A stretch of DNA of 64,000 bases, taken from NCBI GenBank assembly GCA_020632295.1, contig JACKFU010000001.1, positions 1-64,000 on the forward strand. The letters are read 5' to 3'. Shown here piece by piece: positions 49,998 to 59,478 of this stretch. The DNA is from Candidatus Peribacteria bacterium (GTDB lineage Bacteria > Patescibacteriota > Gracilibacteria > Peribacterales > Peribacteraceae). Below the pieces are notes generated by a model, which was not told the DNA's origin, did no database searches, and saw nothing but the letters and a program-made list of their open reading frames with translations. Position numbers and translations under genes: made by a program. Position 1 is the first letter of the stretch; each line of letters starts with the position of its first letter.

Positions 49998-51455
49998 TTA
50001 CTTTTTCTTCTTATTTGCTGACTCTAGAGGGATGCTTACTACAAAAGTAGCCCCCTTTCCTTCGGCGCTTGTAAATGCAATCTTTCCCCCAAGCGCTTCG
50101 ACTGCACCTTTTGCTGCGTAGAGACCAAATCCATTTCCATCTACCTTCTGTACGTTACTAGCGCGGAAGAGCTTTCCGAATATCTTATCTTGCTCGTTCT
50201 TTGGAATACCACAGCCGGTATCGGTGACTGTGTAGAGCAGCTTATTATCCTTAATATCGACATTAAGCGTTACCTTGCCCTTCTTTGGCGTGTACTTCAC
50301 TGCATTACTAAGAAGGTTCTCTAGTGTCATATGGAGCAAGCGTTTGTCCGTATTTGCCACAGGCCATTTCTTTGGTAGCTTCTTCACAAATTCAACACCC
50401 TGCTGTTCTGCCTTTGCGTCAATCACTGTCAGAACCTCATTAAAGAACTCACCAATATCAACATCGGACTTATCGACTTTCATGCGACCAAGTTGAATGC
50501 GTGACACATCAAGAATCATTGCTACCAGATCGGAGAGACTTGCAGCGGCAGTTTGCAGCGTCTTAACATGGTCACTCTGCTCCTTCGTTAACTTTCCTAC
50601 ATCTCCATCAAGCATCATCTCAAGGTACCACTTCATTGAGGATACCGGTGTAGCCAACTGGTGACTTACGATGCTTAGAAGTTCGTCTTTTTGACGGTCG
50701 ATTTCTCGCATCACTTGCACTCGCTCATTGTAGAAACGAACTAAAATCAATGTTAGCAACGTAAGAAGGAATATAAGAAAGAAAATAAACAAGGCAAATG
50801 GCAAAAGCATTGCCTGTGTTCTTTCTTTAAAGTTATTAATCGTTACATCAATACCAACAATTGAAAGAGGATTACCGTTTTTATCTAATATTGGCGCATA
50901 AGCGGATAGCTGAACAGACCACTGGTCTTCTTCTAGATCGTTAGAGGCAACAGCATGGTAAAATGCTTCATCTCTCAGTGTGGGATACTCAGATACATCA
51001 AATGGATCTCCAGGTAATGGAATTTCTTCATCTTCTTCTACAATTCCATTTTCATTGAAATCCCACTCTTCATAGGGAAGTAAGCTGTCTGCATCAGCTA
51101 CAAATTCAAATGTATTGATATCATCTGTTCTACGCATAATGTACGCATAGGTAATATCTGGATTTGCCTCCCTTATTCCACTTAGTGTGTTTACTAAATT
51201 TTCCATTTGAGGAGAATAGAGTTGCTCCGTACTTTGCACGTACAAAATATCATTAGGTTCAATTTCTTGAGCAGCAGTAGATACTATTGCTATCAGTCTT
51301 TCTTGAAGACGCTCCTTCAAAAGTACTTGAGTATAGTTATAGAGCACATAAGTAATAAGTACAGCTAGTGCCGCACATACACCTAGTACTATTACTACAC
51401 GACCTTGCGCATAAATCTTTTCAGATAATTTTGTATGGCTATTTTTCTTTGTCAT
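49998..51455 (-). CDS. Sensor histidine kinase with calcium-loop dCache-type sensor
   Basis: 485 residues: helix 1 (about 20-42), external sensor (45-250), helix 2, HisKA with SHQLATPVSSMKWYLEMM, and an ATPase domain (LLSNAVKYTP, DTGCGIPKNEQ, GNGFGLYAAKGAVE). The sensor shares AYIMRRTDDINTFEFVADADS with the kinase at 3.9-5.2 kb. It also has DFNENGIVEEDEEIPLPGD, an EF-hand-like calcium loop. TATACT lies 6 nt before the ATG on this strand. No regulator adjoins. Confidence 0.92.
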   Translation of the reverse strand: MTKKNSHTKLSEKIYAQGRVVIVLGVCAALAVLITYVLYNYTQVLLKERLQERLIAIVSTAAQEIEPNDILYVQSTEQLYSPQMENLVNTLSGIREANPDITYAYIMRRTDDINTFEFVADADSLLPYEEWDFNENGIVEEDEEIPLPGDPFDVSEYPTLRDEAFYHAVASNDLEEDQWSVQLSAYAPILDKNGNPLSIVGIDVTINNFKERTQAMLLPFALFIFFLIFLLTLLTLILVRFYNERVQVMREIDRQKDELLSIVSHQLATPVSSMKWYLEMMLDGDVGKLTKEQSDHVKTLQTAAASLSDLVAMILDVSRIQLGRMKVDKSDVDIGEFFNEVLTVIDAKAEQQGVEFVKKLPKKWPVANTDKRLLHMTLENLLSNAVKYTPKKGKVTLNVDIKDNKLLYTVTDTGCGIPKNEQDKIFGKLFRASNVQKVDGNGFGLYAAKGAVEALGGKIAFTSAEGKGATFVVSIPLESANKKKK

Positions 51456-51555
51456 CTGATCAGTATACCAAATTTGTGTTTTTTTCTCAACCTAGTACAA
51501 ATACGTTTATTGGAATTTGATACACAAATTGGTAAATTCTGTTATAATTTGCCCG

Positions 51556-52575
51556 ATGAGCTGTGATTTTGACCAAAATGGGGCTGCAAAGGCTGGATCA
51601 GGCATATTTGGATTTCCATACAATGAAGAAATATCTGATCTAATACTGATACCTGTACCATGGGAAGCTACCTGTTCATATGGAGGAGGAACAAGTAAGG
51701 CACCTGCTCAAATATTTGAAGCTAGTATGTATGTTGAACTATTTGATAGTGACTTTAAAGATTTCTATAAAAAGGGTATTTACTGCCAAGGGGAAGATGC
51801 TGATTTGAAAGCCCTGAGTCAGGATACTCAAAAGTTGGCAATGCCAATTATTGATGCAGCTGGCATTCTAGATAGCGAGCTATCTGAAAAAAAAGAATGC
51901 GTTGATCAAGCTTGTGAAACAATGAATCAATGGGTTATTGATAAAACTGATACCGAATTAGTTAAAGGGAAAAAAATAGGTCTGATTGGTGGAGATCATT
52001 CCATTGCATTTGGTGCCATTAAGAGAATTAGTGAGGGTTATAATAATCTGGGAGTATTGCAAATAGATGCGCATTCAGACCTCCGAACAGAGTTTGAAAA
52101 TCTCAAATATTCTCACGCATCTGTATTTAACAATGTGCTTAATGAGACAAGTATTGAGAAATTGGTTCAAGTAGGTGTTCGTGGTTATTGCCAAGAAGAA
52201 GCTGATAAAGTTAATAATTCAAATGGCCGTGTGAAAACATTTTATGAAAGTTATTTATCTGAAAAGCTCCTTTCTGGATCTCCCTGGGAAGTTCTGTGCA
52301 ATGAAATAATTGCTACCCTACCACATAATGTATACATATCCTTTGATATTGATGGCTTAGATCCAAGCAATTGCCCAAATAGTGGCACCCCGATGCCAGG
52401 AGGTATTAGCTATGCACAAGCAATATTCCTATTGCGTACTCTTTCGCAAAAAAGAAATATCGTTGGATTTGATCTAGTCGAAGTCTCATGTGGGAAGAAT
52501 GGCGAAACAAGCTGGGATGCAATAGTAGGTGCAAATCTTCTGTACAAGTTGTGCGGCTGTATCCTACAAACGTAG
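51556..52575 (+). CDS. Agmatinase/arginase-family ureohydrolase
   Basis: 339 residues. I choose ATG 51556 (MSCDFDQNG), because TATAAT at 51543-51548 lies just before it; an upstream ATG at 51517 would place the promoter inside the gene. Manganese ligands are in IGLIGGDHSIAFG (His), LQIDAHSDLR (Asp, His, Asp) and YISFDIDGLDP (two Asp). The substrate-proximal PVPWEATCSYGGGTSKAP is agmatinase-like. It would hydrolyse a guanidino compound to urea and an amine, possibly agmatine to putrescine. Polyamine genes at 41.5-43.1 kb are decayed, so its role may differ. Confidence 0.82.
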   Translation: MSCDFDQNGAAKAGSGIFGFPYNEEISDLILIPVPWEATCSYGGGTSKAPAQIFEASMYVELFDSDFKDFYKKGIYCQGEDADLKALSQDTQKLAMPIIDAAGILDSELSEKKECVDQACETMNQWVIDKTDTELVKGKKIGLIGGDHSIAFGAIKRISEGYNNLGVLQIDAHSDLRTEFENLKYSHASVFNNVLNETSIEKLVQVGVRGYCQEEADKVNNSNGRVKTFYESYLSEKLLSGSPWEVLCNEIIATLPHNVYISFDIDGLDPSNCPNSGTPMPGGISYAQAIFLLRTLSQKRNIVGFDLVEVSCGKNGETSWDAIVGANLLYKLCGCILQT

Positions 52576-54129
52576 CTATTTACTTGTTTCTCTTAATAGG
52601 ATTAAGAATCTGATACCAAGGAGAGTAGCAAAAATGAGAAAGAACCACATGGGGAAGAAAAATTGGTTTCTGACTGCATGATAAACTTCTGTTACATCAA
52701 CATCTAATGCAAGAATGCCATACAAAACTCCTTCTTTTTGAATGGGGGCACTAGATGTAAGGTACACCCCCCATTGATCTACAATAAAATCTTTTTCTGC
52801 AACTGGCTCTTTTAAACCAATTGTGGAAATTAGCTGATCCCCCGCATAGTAATATACTCCGGGGGCAACATTCCACTCATCGTTATCTGCAATACCATTC
52901 TCGTTGTCATCACTATACGCAGGCAAATTGTAATTAGAATCTGCATCTGCAACAAAAACAAACATTCCCTGTTCTGTTGATGGCTTCAATATGTATGCAT
53001 ACGCAATATCATCATTGCTTTCACGTATATGATTTAACTTAGCAAAAACAGACTGGTACTCTTTTGTATTCATATCTCTTGCTACATTCAATGCACTTAA
53101 ATTGTTAGTAGTAAATTGAGTTGCAGCTATCGCAGCAATTGATTGCAAGCGAGTACCTATCTCCTCCTTCATTAATTTGAGTGTGTATAAATAAAGTCCA
53201 CTAGTAATTACAAAAGCTACAATGGCACAAGCAACTAAAACCAGTATTGCACTTTTACTTAAAAAACACCCCCTCAACGCCGATACAAGCTTTGTCTTCC
53301 AGGGGACCACTACTTCTTCTGTTTTCTTAGGTGCTTCCTTAACGTTCTGGCTTTCACGTCTACTTACTTGCTGCCACATCACCTCAAACAATTTCCTCTG
53401 CCCATCGGCGAGCTGTGGAAAGTGAATGAAGCTTGCCTTCAGTGTCTCTACGTCGATGCAGGCCACTGTATCTCCTACAATGTACTGCTCAAAGCTTACT
53501 GGGAACTCCGATGGAGGCACGAGACGCGTATCACGATACTCAAAGGCATCACGGCTTTGGAAGCGTCTTCCAAGGGGTTCGTCTGGTGCGAGGGCTCGGA
53601 GGAAGATCTTACCTTGGCGACGCTTCCGAAACAGCTGCACACGGTACTCCGCAAGTGGACCCTCCTCTTCCTTCGCAAGTGCTGGTGCAAAGTGCAACCA
53701 CTTGGGTACCCCGAGGGCAAGCAGCTTTTCGAATGCGCGTTGAATGCCTTCCTTCCCCTCAAAAAATTCCATCTCGGGTCTGCCCTTCTGGTGCTCGACA
53801 GTACTTAAGAACGCATCGAAGTTCTCCTTCTTTCTTTTGAGGGCTGCGTGCTGGGCCATCATATCGCTCTCCACCCAGCGCTGAATAGCTTCGAGAGATC
53901 CTATCGTATACTTCTGCACATCATTTATAGACTCCTTGAGGACGATATTCTTCTCACTAAGCTTCTTTATCGCCTGGTCGAGCACCCCGGTGCTCTTACC
54001 GGTCTTTGCGGCAAGCTCACGGAGCGTCAGTGCCTCTCCTTCGAGAAGGCGCTTAAGGACGAGAATCTCTGTAGAGGAGAACCCTGCTTCCTGTAGGTAC
54101 TGCTCGATACTGGCGGGTAATTGGGTCAT
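52576..54129 (-). CDS. Membrane-spanning one-component regulator: TrmB-like HTH plus dCache-type sensor
   Basis: 517 residues. The N-terminal winged helix of TrmB type (QEAGFSSTEILVLKRLLEGEALTLRELAAKTGKSTGVLDQAIKKL) is followed by a TrmB-middle-like region (to about 260). Then a membrane helix (SAILVLVACAIVAFVITSGLYLY), an external sensor with DIAYAYILKPSTEQGMFVFVADADS and the EF-hand-like DDNENGIADNDEW, and a final helix. The same sensor occurs in the two histidine kinases here. It would bind DNA at the membrane face in response to an external signal. It lies divergently 162 bp from pilT, a possible target. Confidence 0.82.
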   Translation of the reverse strand: MTQLPASIEQYLQEAGFSSTEILVLKRLLEGEALTLRELAAKTGKSTGVLDQAIKKLSEKNIVLKESINDVQKYTIGSLEAIQRWVESDMMAQHAALKRKKENFDAFLSTVEHQKGRPEMEFFEGKEGIQRAFEKLLALGVPKWLHFAPALAKEEEGPLAEYRVQLFRKRRQGKIFLRALAPDEPLGRRFQSRDAFEYRDTRLVPPSEFPVSFEQYIVGDTVACIDVETLKASFIHFPQLADGQRKLFEVMWQQVSRRESQNVKEAPKKTEEVVVPWKTKLVSALRGCFLSKSAILVLVACAIVAFVITSGLYLYTLKLMKEEIGTRLQSIAAIAATQFTTNNLSALNVARDMNTKEYQSVFAKLNHIRESNDDIAYAYILKPSTEQGMFVFVADADSNYNLPAYSDDNENGIADNDEWNVAPGVYYYAGDQLISTIGLKEPVAEKDFIVDQWGVYLTSSAPIQKEGVLYGILALDVDVTEVYHAVRNQFFFPMWFFLIFATLLGIRFLILLRETSK

Positions 54130-54277
54130 ACAATGGCTTAGTATAGAGAAAAAATCGTAGTGTTAAATATGCTTTACAATACGAAAATCTCCCTATAGGC
54201 AATATTCTATCCTATTGGCTAATATACGCCAAATATTTAGGTTCTATGGGGGGATGGAACGTACCCCAAAAATATGC

Positions 54278-54283
54278 TATACT
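54278..54283 (+). promoter_or_regulatory. -10 box of pilT (leaderless)
   Basis: TATACT ends 8 nt before the ATG at 54292. No Shine-Dalgarno is possible in this distance, so the mRNA is probably leaderless. Confidence 0.55.
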
Positions 54284-54291
54284 GTAGTGAA

Positions 54292-55320
54292 ATGCCACAA
54301 ACATCCACCCCCGACACCATCTTTACCAAGGCAGCCGATATGGGTGCGTCTGACGTGCATATTGCTGTTAATTCCCCACTCCTTTTCCGTATTGATGGTG
54401 AACTCGAAAAGCAGGGCAAAGAGAACACATCAGCGGAGAAGGTAAAACAATTTATTAAAAGTGTCCTTGGTGCGGAAGCCTACAAGCGCTTTGAAGCGGA
54501 TAGGGAGATCGATGCCAGCTACAGCACAAAGAAGGGTGTGCGCCTGCGTGTTAACTGTCACTTCGAACGTGGAAACCCCGGGCTTGCTGCACGTATTATC
54601 CCAACAGTTATTCCGACACTCGAGGAGATTGGACTCTCGAGTATTAAGCACCTGTGCGAGTACGACCAAGGGCTCATTCTGTTTACCGGACCAACGGGTG
54701 CTGGTAAGTCGACATCGCTTGCGGCGATGATTCAACATATTTCGCACGATAAGGGTGGACACATTGTGACACTGGAAGATCCGATTGAGTTCATCTTCCA
54801 GAGCGAGAAAGCACTCATTCGTCAGCGTCAGTTTGGTAGCGACTTCTTGTCGTTCCCCGAAGCACTCAAGCGCGTCCTGCGCCAAGACCCAGACATCATC
54901 ATGGTTGGTGAAATGCGTGACCTCGAAACCATTGCCGCAGCACTGACGATGGCAGAGACCGGACACCTTGTCTTCGGTACGCTCCACACTCCAAACGCAA
55001 CGCAAACTATCGATCGTATTATCGATGTCTTCCCACCCCATCAACAATCACAGATTCGCACGCAACTCTCCCTCTCGCTTCGCGCGGTCATTGCACAACG
55101 CCTCATTCCTTGTGCGCAAGGTGGTCGCATCGCACAGCGAGAAGTGCTCATCAACACGCCTGCAGTCGGAAACATTATCCGTGATGGACGCGCACAGGAA
55201 CTCTCCTCTGTTATTCAGACGGGACGCGACACCGGCATGTGCACATACAAGAAGTGTGCCAAGGAGCTCTACAAGGAGGGTCTTATAGATAAAGAAACCT
55301 TTGAGTGGGCAAGGCAGTAA
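54292..55320 (+). CDS. pilT: Type IV pilus retraction ATPase PilT
   Basis: 342 residues from ATG 54292 (MPQTSTPDTIFTKAADMGASDVHI). The N-terminal PAS-like domain is followed by Walker A GPTGAGKST, an Asp box (IVTLEDPIEF), Walker B (DIIMVGEMRDLETIAAAL) and the His box TGHLVFGTLHT. It ends with AIRNLIRE-like VGNIIRDGRAQEL. PilT disassembles pilin to retract the pilus for motility, DNA uptake or host attachment. The other pilus genes are not in the window. Confidence 0.93.
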   Translation: MPQTSTPDTIFTKAADMGASDVHIAVNSPLLFRIDGELEKQGKENTSAEKVKQFIKSVLGAEAYKRFEADREIDASYSTKKGVRLRVNCHFERGNPGLAARIIPTVIPTLEEIGLSSIKHLCEYDQGLILFTGPTGAGKSTSLAAMIQHISHDKGGHIVTLEDPIEFIFQSEKALIRQRQFGSDFLSFPEALKRVLRQDPDIIMVGEMRDLETIAAALTMAETGHLVFGTLHTPNATQTIDRIIDVFPPHQQSQIRTQLSLSLRAVIAQRLIPCAQGGRIAQREVLINTPAVGNIIRDGRAQELSSVIQTGRDTGMCTYKKCAKELYKEGLIDKETFEWARQ

Positions 55321-55325
55321 GCCAG

Positions 55326-55559
55326 CTACTCAGCAGTTCCGCCACGGGAGAGCGCAATGATCAGCTTTCCTATCTTTTCCATTCGGCCTTCGTCGAGGCC
55401 TTTCTCGGCAGCTTCTTCTAGCCAGAGAGAAAGCAGTTCGAGTTCTTCATCGGAAGAGAGGTTCTGCCCATCACAGATACGCACACGCTCTTCCAGCAGT
55501 TTGATAATTTGCTGATCGAGTTTCTCGAGTTGTTCTTGAATATCGACAAGAGTCATCAT
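55326..55559 (-). CDS. Chorismate-mutase-like small helical protein (77 aa)
   Basis: From ATG 55559 (MMTLVDIQEQLEKLDQQIIKLLEERVRICDG). The first helix follows the CM_2 pattern (LRxEIDxIDxQIIxLLxxR). The rest (EELELLSLWLEEAAEKGLDEGRMEKIGKLII) is a shortened second half. Catalytic residues of AroQ enzymes are incomplete, so it may be a non-catalytic relative. A longer in-frame start would run deep into ligA on the other strand and is rejected. Confidence 0.55.
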   Translation of the reverse strand: MMTLVDIQEQLEKLDQQIIKLLEERVRICDGQNLSSDEELELLSLWLEEAAEKGLDEGRMEKIGKLIIALSRGGTAE

Positions 55560-55635
55560 GGGCGGAATGTTGCTTGAATTTTCAGAGAATGCAAATGTAT
55601 TTTTTAAAAAATGTATTCTGGTTATACTTACAGTG

Positions 55636-57696
55636 ATGACACACGAAGAAGCCGCTTTGCGCGCGGCAAAACTCCGGGACGAAATATGGCGTTTAAACAA
55701 AGCGTACTTTATCGAAAATAGAGAAGAAGCATCGGAAGATGTGCGCGATGCGCTCAAGCAAGAACTCATCAAACTTGAAAAAGAATTTCCAGACATAATT
55801 ACGTCCGACTCTCCCACACAGCGCGTCGGTGCGCCGCTTGATGGGAGGCTGCCGAAGGTAACACACCTGACACCAAAGGAAAGTTTGAGTGATGCATTTT
55901 CGCATGAAGAGCTCGTCGACTGGATCGACCAGATGGAACGTGCACTCGGTAACGAGTATGACGCGTTTACGTTTGTTTCTGAACTGAAAATTGATGGGTT
56001 GAACATTACGCTGATCTACCAGCATACAAACGACCATCGCTACGAACTGTTGCGAGCAGTTACTCGTGGAAACGGCATTGAAGGTGAAGATGTGACGCAC
56101 ACCGTAAAAACCATCGAATCGGTCCCGCTCTCGTTTGTGCTCAAGCGCGATGCTGCTCCGCAGCTTATAGAGGTGTCTGGCGAAGTGTATCTTCCGAAAG
56201 CCGCGCTGAAACAGCTGAATGCTGGGCTCCCGGAGGGGGAGCAATTTGCTAACCCACGTAACGCGGCAGCGGGGAGTTTACGCCAGCTTGACCCGCAAGT
56301 TGCCGCGAGCAGAAACCTTGCCATCTTCTGTTACGAACTCGGGCGCGAAACCACCGATGCACTTGGTATTGAAACCCAAAAAGAATTGATGGAGTGCATT
56401 CAGGAGATGGGCATTCCTATTAATACAGAACTCCGCATCATGCATAGTCTTCGCGACATCGAAGCGATGTATGAAGACTTTCAGAAGAAGCGGGGTAGCC
56501 TGCCCTACGATATCGATGGACTGGTGATAAAACTCAACGACAAAAAGATGCAGCGCGACCTTGGTTCGACGGCCAAGGCCCCACGGTGGGCTAGGGCCTA
56601 CAAGTTCCCCGCAGAGCAGAAGACAGCCATTATTCTCGATATTCAGCTCCAAGTGGGACGCACCGGCGCTATCACCCCTGTTGCACACTTAAGCCCCACG
56701 CAACTTGCTGGAACCACCGTTACGCGAGCAACGCTCCATAACGCTGATGAAATTGCACGACTCGATGTACGCATCGGCGATACCGTCGTCGTCCAGAAGG
56801 CGGGCGACATTATTCCAGAGGTTGTGAATGTCATGGTGAATCTTCGACCCGAGGGCTCGCGTGCTTTTCACTTCCCAACCCACTGTCCCAGTTGTAACAC
56901 TGCACTCGTACGACCAGATGGCGAAGCCGTTCACCGCTGCCCTAGTGATAACTGCAGTGCCGTGCGCCAAGAGAAAATTGAACACCTTGTCTCCCGGTAT
57001 GCGTTTAACATCGAAGGGTTTGGCAAAGAGACCATTGAAGAACTGCTAAGCCAGGGGCTTGTCTCCGATGCTGCTGATATCTTCTTTTTGACCTACGATG
57101 ACCTCATCAACCTGCCGCTCTTTAAGGAGAAGAAAACCGAGAATGTCCTGACAGCTATCGACAATGCACGCCATGTCCCGCTCGACCGTTTCCTGTTTGC
57201 TCTCGGTATTCGCCATATCGGTCGTGAGACGGCAGAAATTCTCGCGCGCAGGCTACGGTGGCCTACGTATCCTGCTATCACCATGGCTGCCATTGCTACC
57301 ACTCTGCAGCAGCAATCGTTTCATGATCTCTCTGCCATCGATGGTATCGGCGAAAAAGTAGCAACGAGTATTATCGACTGGATAGCAGAAGACGATAACC
57401 GCGCACTCCTCCATAAGTTTGAAAACGCCGGCGTCGTTGCGATGCAGGCAGAAGACTCTCATGCCAAGCAGGTGTTCCAGGGTAAGACCTTTGTCCTCAC
57501 AGGAACGCTCCCGACACTCTCGCGTGAAGAGGCAAAGAAGATGATTAAAGACCGTGGCGGAAAAGTAAGTTCCTCTGTCTCGAAAAAAACGGATTACCTC
57601 CTGCTTGGGGAGGACCCCGGCAGCAAGTTTGCAGACGCACAGAAACTGGGTACTACTCTACTCGACGAAGCAGCGTTCCTGCAGATGGTAGGTTAA
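55636..57696 (+). CDS. ligA: NAD-dependent DNA ligase
   Basis: Seals nicks in replication and repair using NAD. 686 residues from ATG 55636, with TATACT 7 nt upstream. N-terminal Ia domain, adenylation lysine in SELKIDG (Lys118), OB fold (VGRTGAITPVAHLSP), Cys4 zinc finger (CPSCNTALVRPDGEAVHRCPSDNC), helix-hairpin-helix repeats (IEGFGKETIEELL...FHDLSAIDGIGEKVA) and a C-terminal BRCT domain (GKTFVLTGTLPTLSREEAKKMIKDRGGKV). Full length. Confidence 0.97.
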   Translation: MTHEEAALRAAKLRDEIWRLNKAYFIENREEASEDVRDALKQELIKLEKEFPDIITSDSPTQRVGAPLDGRLPKVTHLTPKESLSDAFSHEELVDWIDQMERALGNEYDAFTFVSELKIDGLNITLIYQHTNDHRYELLRAVTRGNGIEGEDVTHTVKTIESVPLSFVLKRDAAPQLIEVSGEVYLPKAALKQLNAGLPEGEQFANPRNAAAGSLRQLDPQVAASRNLAIFCYELGRETTDALGIETQKELMECIQEMGIPINTELRIMHSLRDIEAMYEDFQKKRGSLPYDIDGLVIKLNDKKMQRDLGSTAKAPRWARAYKFPAEQKTAIILDIQLQVGRTGAITPVAHLSPTQLAGTTVTRATLHNADEIARLDVRIGDTVVVQKAGDIIPEVVNVMVNLRPEGSRAFHFPTHCPSCNTALVRPDGEAVHRCPSDNCSAVRQEKIEHLVSRYAFNIEGFGKETIEELLSQGLVSDAADIFFLTYDDLINLPLFKEKKTENVLTAIDNARHVPLDRFLFALGIRHIGRETAEILARRLRWPTYPAITMAAIATTLQQQSFHDLSAIDGIGEKVATSIIDWIAEDDNRALLHKFENAGVVAMQAEDSHAKQVFQGKTFVLTGTLPTLSREEAKKMIKDRGGKVSSSVSKKTDYLLLGEDPGSKFADAQKLGTTLLDEAAFLQMVG

Positions 57697-58067
57697 ACCT
57701 TCAACGCCTGGTTAATGAGATCAACAATCTCACTCAGGGTAATTCGCGATTTTACGAAACACTCCTTGGCGCCATTTTCTACGGCTTCTTCACAGTACTT
57801 CTCACTTCCGAGATTCGTGATGACGTAGGCAGGTGTGTCTGCGTTCTTCGTCTTTTTTTTGCTCTTGAGTACCTCGACGCCATTCTTCTTTGGCATGTGT
57901 AAATCGAGCAAAATAACATCGAATAGCTCTGCATTTAGCAGGGCAATTGCCTCTTCTCCGTCACTGGCAACAGTGGTGTTATACCCACTGAGCTTACTAA
58001 ATTTCGTCTCAAGCGCTTTGGAAAGGGCTTGATCGTCATCGACGATGAGAACGGAGATGGTGTGCAT
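57693..58067 (-). CDS. Single-domain response regulator
   Basis: 124 residues, a CheY-like receiver: the acidic pocket in SVLIVDDDQALS, phospho-acceptor Asp in VILLDLHMPKKNG, Thr/Ser position in PAYVITNLG, and Lys in CFVKSRI. No output domain. TATAAT lies about 10 nt before the ATG. It is the only receiver seen here, so it may serve one of the two orphan histidine kinases. Confidence 0.9.
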   Translation of the reverse strand: MHTISVLIVDDDQALSKALETKFSKLSGYNTTVASDGEEAIALLNAELFDVILLDLHMPKKNGVEVLKSKKKTKNADTPAYVITNLGSEKYCEEAVENGAKECFVKSRITLSEIVDLINQALKV

Positions 58068-58094
58068 TTGTAAAGGTATTATACTACAATACCA

Positions 58095-59129
58095 CTATGA
58101 AGACAATGGCCCGAGCCAGCGGCGAATCTCCGAAGGCTGCTCAGCAGCACATGTAATAGCAAGGGACGCAATTCCACCGGTAGCACGCTCATTTGGTGCA
58201 ATATCTAATTTCTTTGTAATGGTATTCCACTCCTGCACATATGCTTGCATTGCTTCTAGATCCCCCTCGGAGGCTTTGGCTGCAAAAACACGCTCTAAGA
58301 GTGAAAGGCAGGATCGCAAAGCAGTAGCGTCGCCACGACGGGGAGCAACATAATGATCAATGACGTTCTGTGGTTCTGCAGAGAGATACGACTCTCCTGG
58401 ATCATCATCCACAATACCAGCAAGAGCCTTCTGCTGATTCTCCTCACCAATCGTTATCATTTCATTAATACAAAGGTCAACGCATGCTTCCCTCCACTCT
58501 TCATCTAGAGACATATCAGGTACAGCCTGTAATACCTCTGTAATATTCTGTCTTAGGCGTGTCGCATAGAGAACATATCGTGTAGATGGATACCTGGAGA
58601 CATACTTACGCAGCTCATCGTCATCAAATACGCTGGTAATATTTTCCCGCCGCTTCAGCCAATCAACCAACTTCTTTTCGTCAGCGGTAAGATCAACAAG
58701 AAATATGGGGCGACCGCTTGTGTGTTCTTTGCTTGATGTACCGATGTTTCCAAACTGGGGATCCCCCTCTGGAATTCCCATGCGTTTAGCGCGATGCATG
58801 ACATCAAGTGTTCCTTGCATAAAATTCACGTATTCCTCTTTGCCATAGCCGGTTTTTGCGAAACAAGCAGAATCCCTCGCTGCCCGATACGAGAATGCCT
58901 GCGCTAGCTTACGACGACTCTGAAAAATGCGTCCCATGGCAGGATTGGCACGGCTGATAGACCTCTCCAGTCGCCCTCGAATATCTGCGATAAAATCAGT
59001 AACTGCAAATGGCGTTTCCCGCAACGAAGGGCGAAACCACCAGGGCACACTCTGCTTAAACGTGAGCAAATGATGTTCATCCATTTCGCTATGCTCACGA
59101 GGCAGTTTTTGGGCATTTGGCATTGCCAT
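58095..59129 (-). CDS. Hypothetical protein (344 aa)
   Basis: Unrecognised, soluble and mostly helical. Features: VDLTADEKKLVDWLKRRENITSVFDDDELRKYVSRYPSTRYVLYATRLRQNI in the middle, and a C-terminal helical part ALRSCLSLLERVFAAKASEGDLEAMQAYV. Single gene on the minus strand, between the response regulator and the tRNA-Leu island. Confidence 0.6.
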   Translation of the reverse strand: MAMPNAQKLPREHSEMDEHHLLTFKQSVPWWFRPSLRETPFAVTDFIADIRGRLERSISRANPAMGRIFQSRRKLAQAFSYRAARDSACFAKTGYGKEEYVNFMQGTLDVMHRAKRMGIPEGDPQFGNIGTSSKEHTSGRPIFLVDLTADEKKLVDWLKRRENITSVFDDDELRKYVSRYPSTRYVLYATRLRQNITEVLQAVPDMSLDEEWREACVDLCINEMITIGEENQQKALAGIVDDDPGESYLSAEPQNVIDHYVAPRRGDATALRSCLSLLERVFAAKASEGDLEAMQAYVQEWNTITKKLDIAPNERATGGIASLAITCAAEQPSEIRRWLGPLSS

Positions 59130-59287
59130 AGCAGAGGAGATTAGGAGTATTTCCTCATTCTATCAATAAATATGCATTGGATTTCCCTGAAATCTCCTTG
59201 GATATTGTGGTACATTTCTGTACATTTACGCTGTTTGATTGCCCATCAGCCTTCGTCCTCATTGCATTCGGACTACGGACGGGTAAA

Positions 59288-59339
59288 AATTGGTAGACCT
59301 GCCTGCCGGCAGGCAGGCGCGCTAGCTTGAGGGGCTAGT
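59288..59339 (+). pseudogene. Ghost tRNA-Leu fragment split by a 20-nt palindrome
   Basis: 32 nt of the downstream tRNA-Leu (its positions 59402-59433: D-arm to anticodon arm) are repeated exactly. Between GGTAGA and CGCGCTAGC the 20-nt palindrome CCTGCCTGCCGGCAGGCAGG (59298-59317) is inserted. Acceptor strand, variable arm and T-arm are missing, so it cannot be a tRNA. It lies 114 bp before the real gene. Confidence 0.85.
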
Positions 59340-59388
59340 AAAATACACCTCTGATCTTTACAGTATTGACCTCGTTATTGGTGCACAT

Positions 59389-59478
59389 GCCCAGGTGGCG
59401 GAATTGGTAGACGCGCTAGCTTGAGGGGCTAGTGGGAGCTTTATTCCCGTGGAAGTTCGAGTCTTCTCCTGGGCACCA
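59389..59478 (+). tRNA. tRNA-Leu (GAG)
   Basis: 90 nt with CCA encoded and a long variable arm (GGGAGCTTTATTCCCGT) as in leucine tRNAs. GCCCAGG pairs with CCTGGGC, then A and CCA. Anticodon stem CTAGC/GCTAG with loop TTGAGGG gives GAG. The T-arm contains GTTCGAGTC. The hairpin repeat of the TCATGGCAAGCC family begins at its ACCA. Confidence 0.96.

Noticed and set aside
55326..56006. 226-codon minus-strand frame reaching into ligA
   Set aside because: Only the last 77 codons (from ATG 55559) look like a protein; the upstream part is Ser-rich antisense of ligA.
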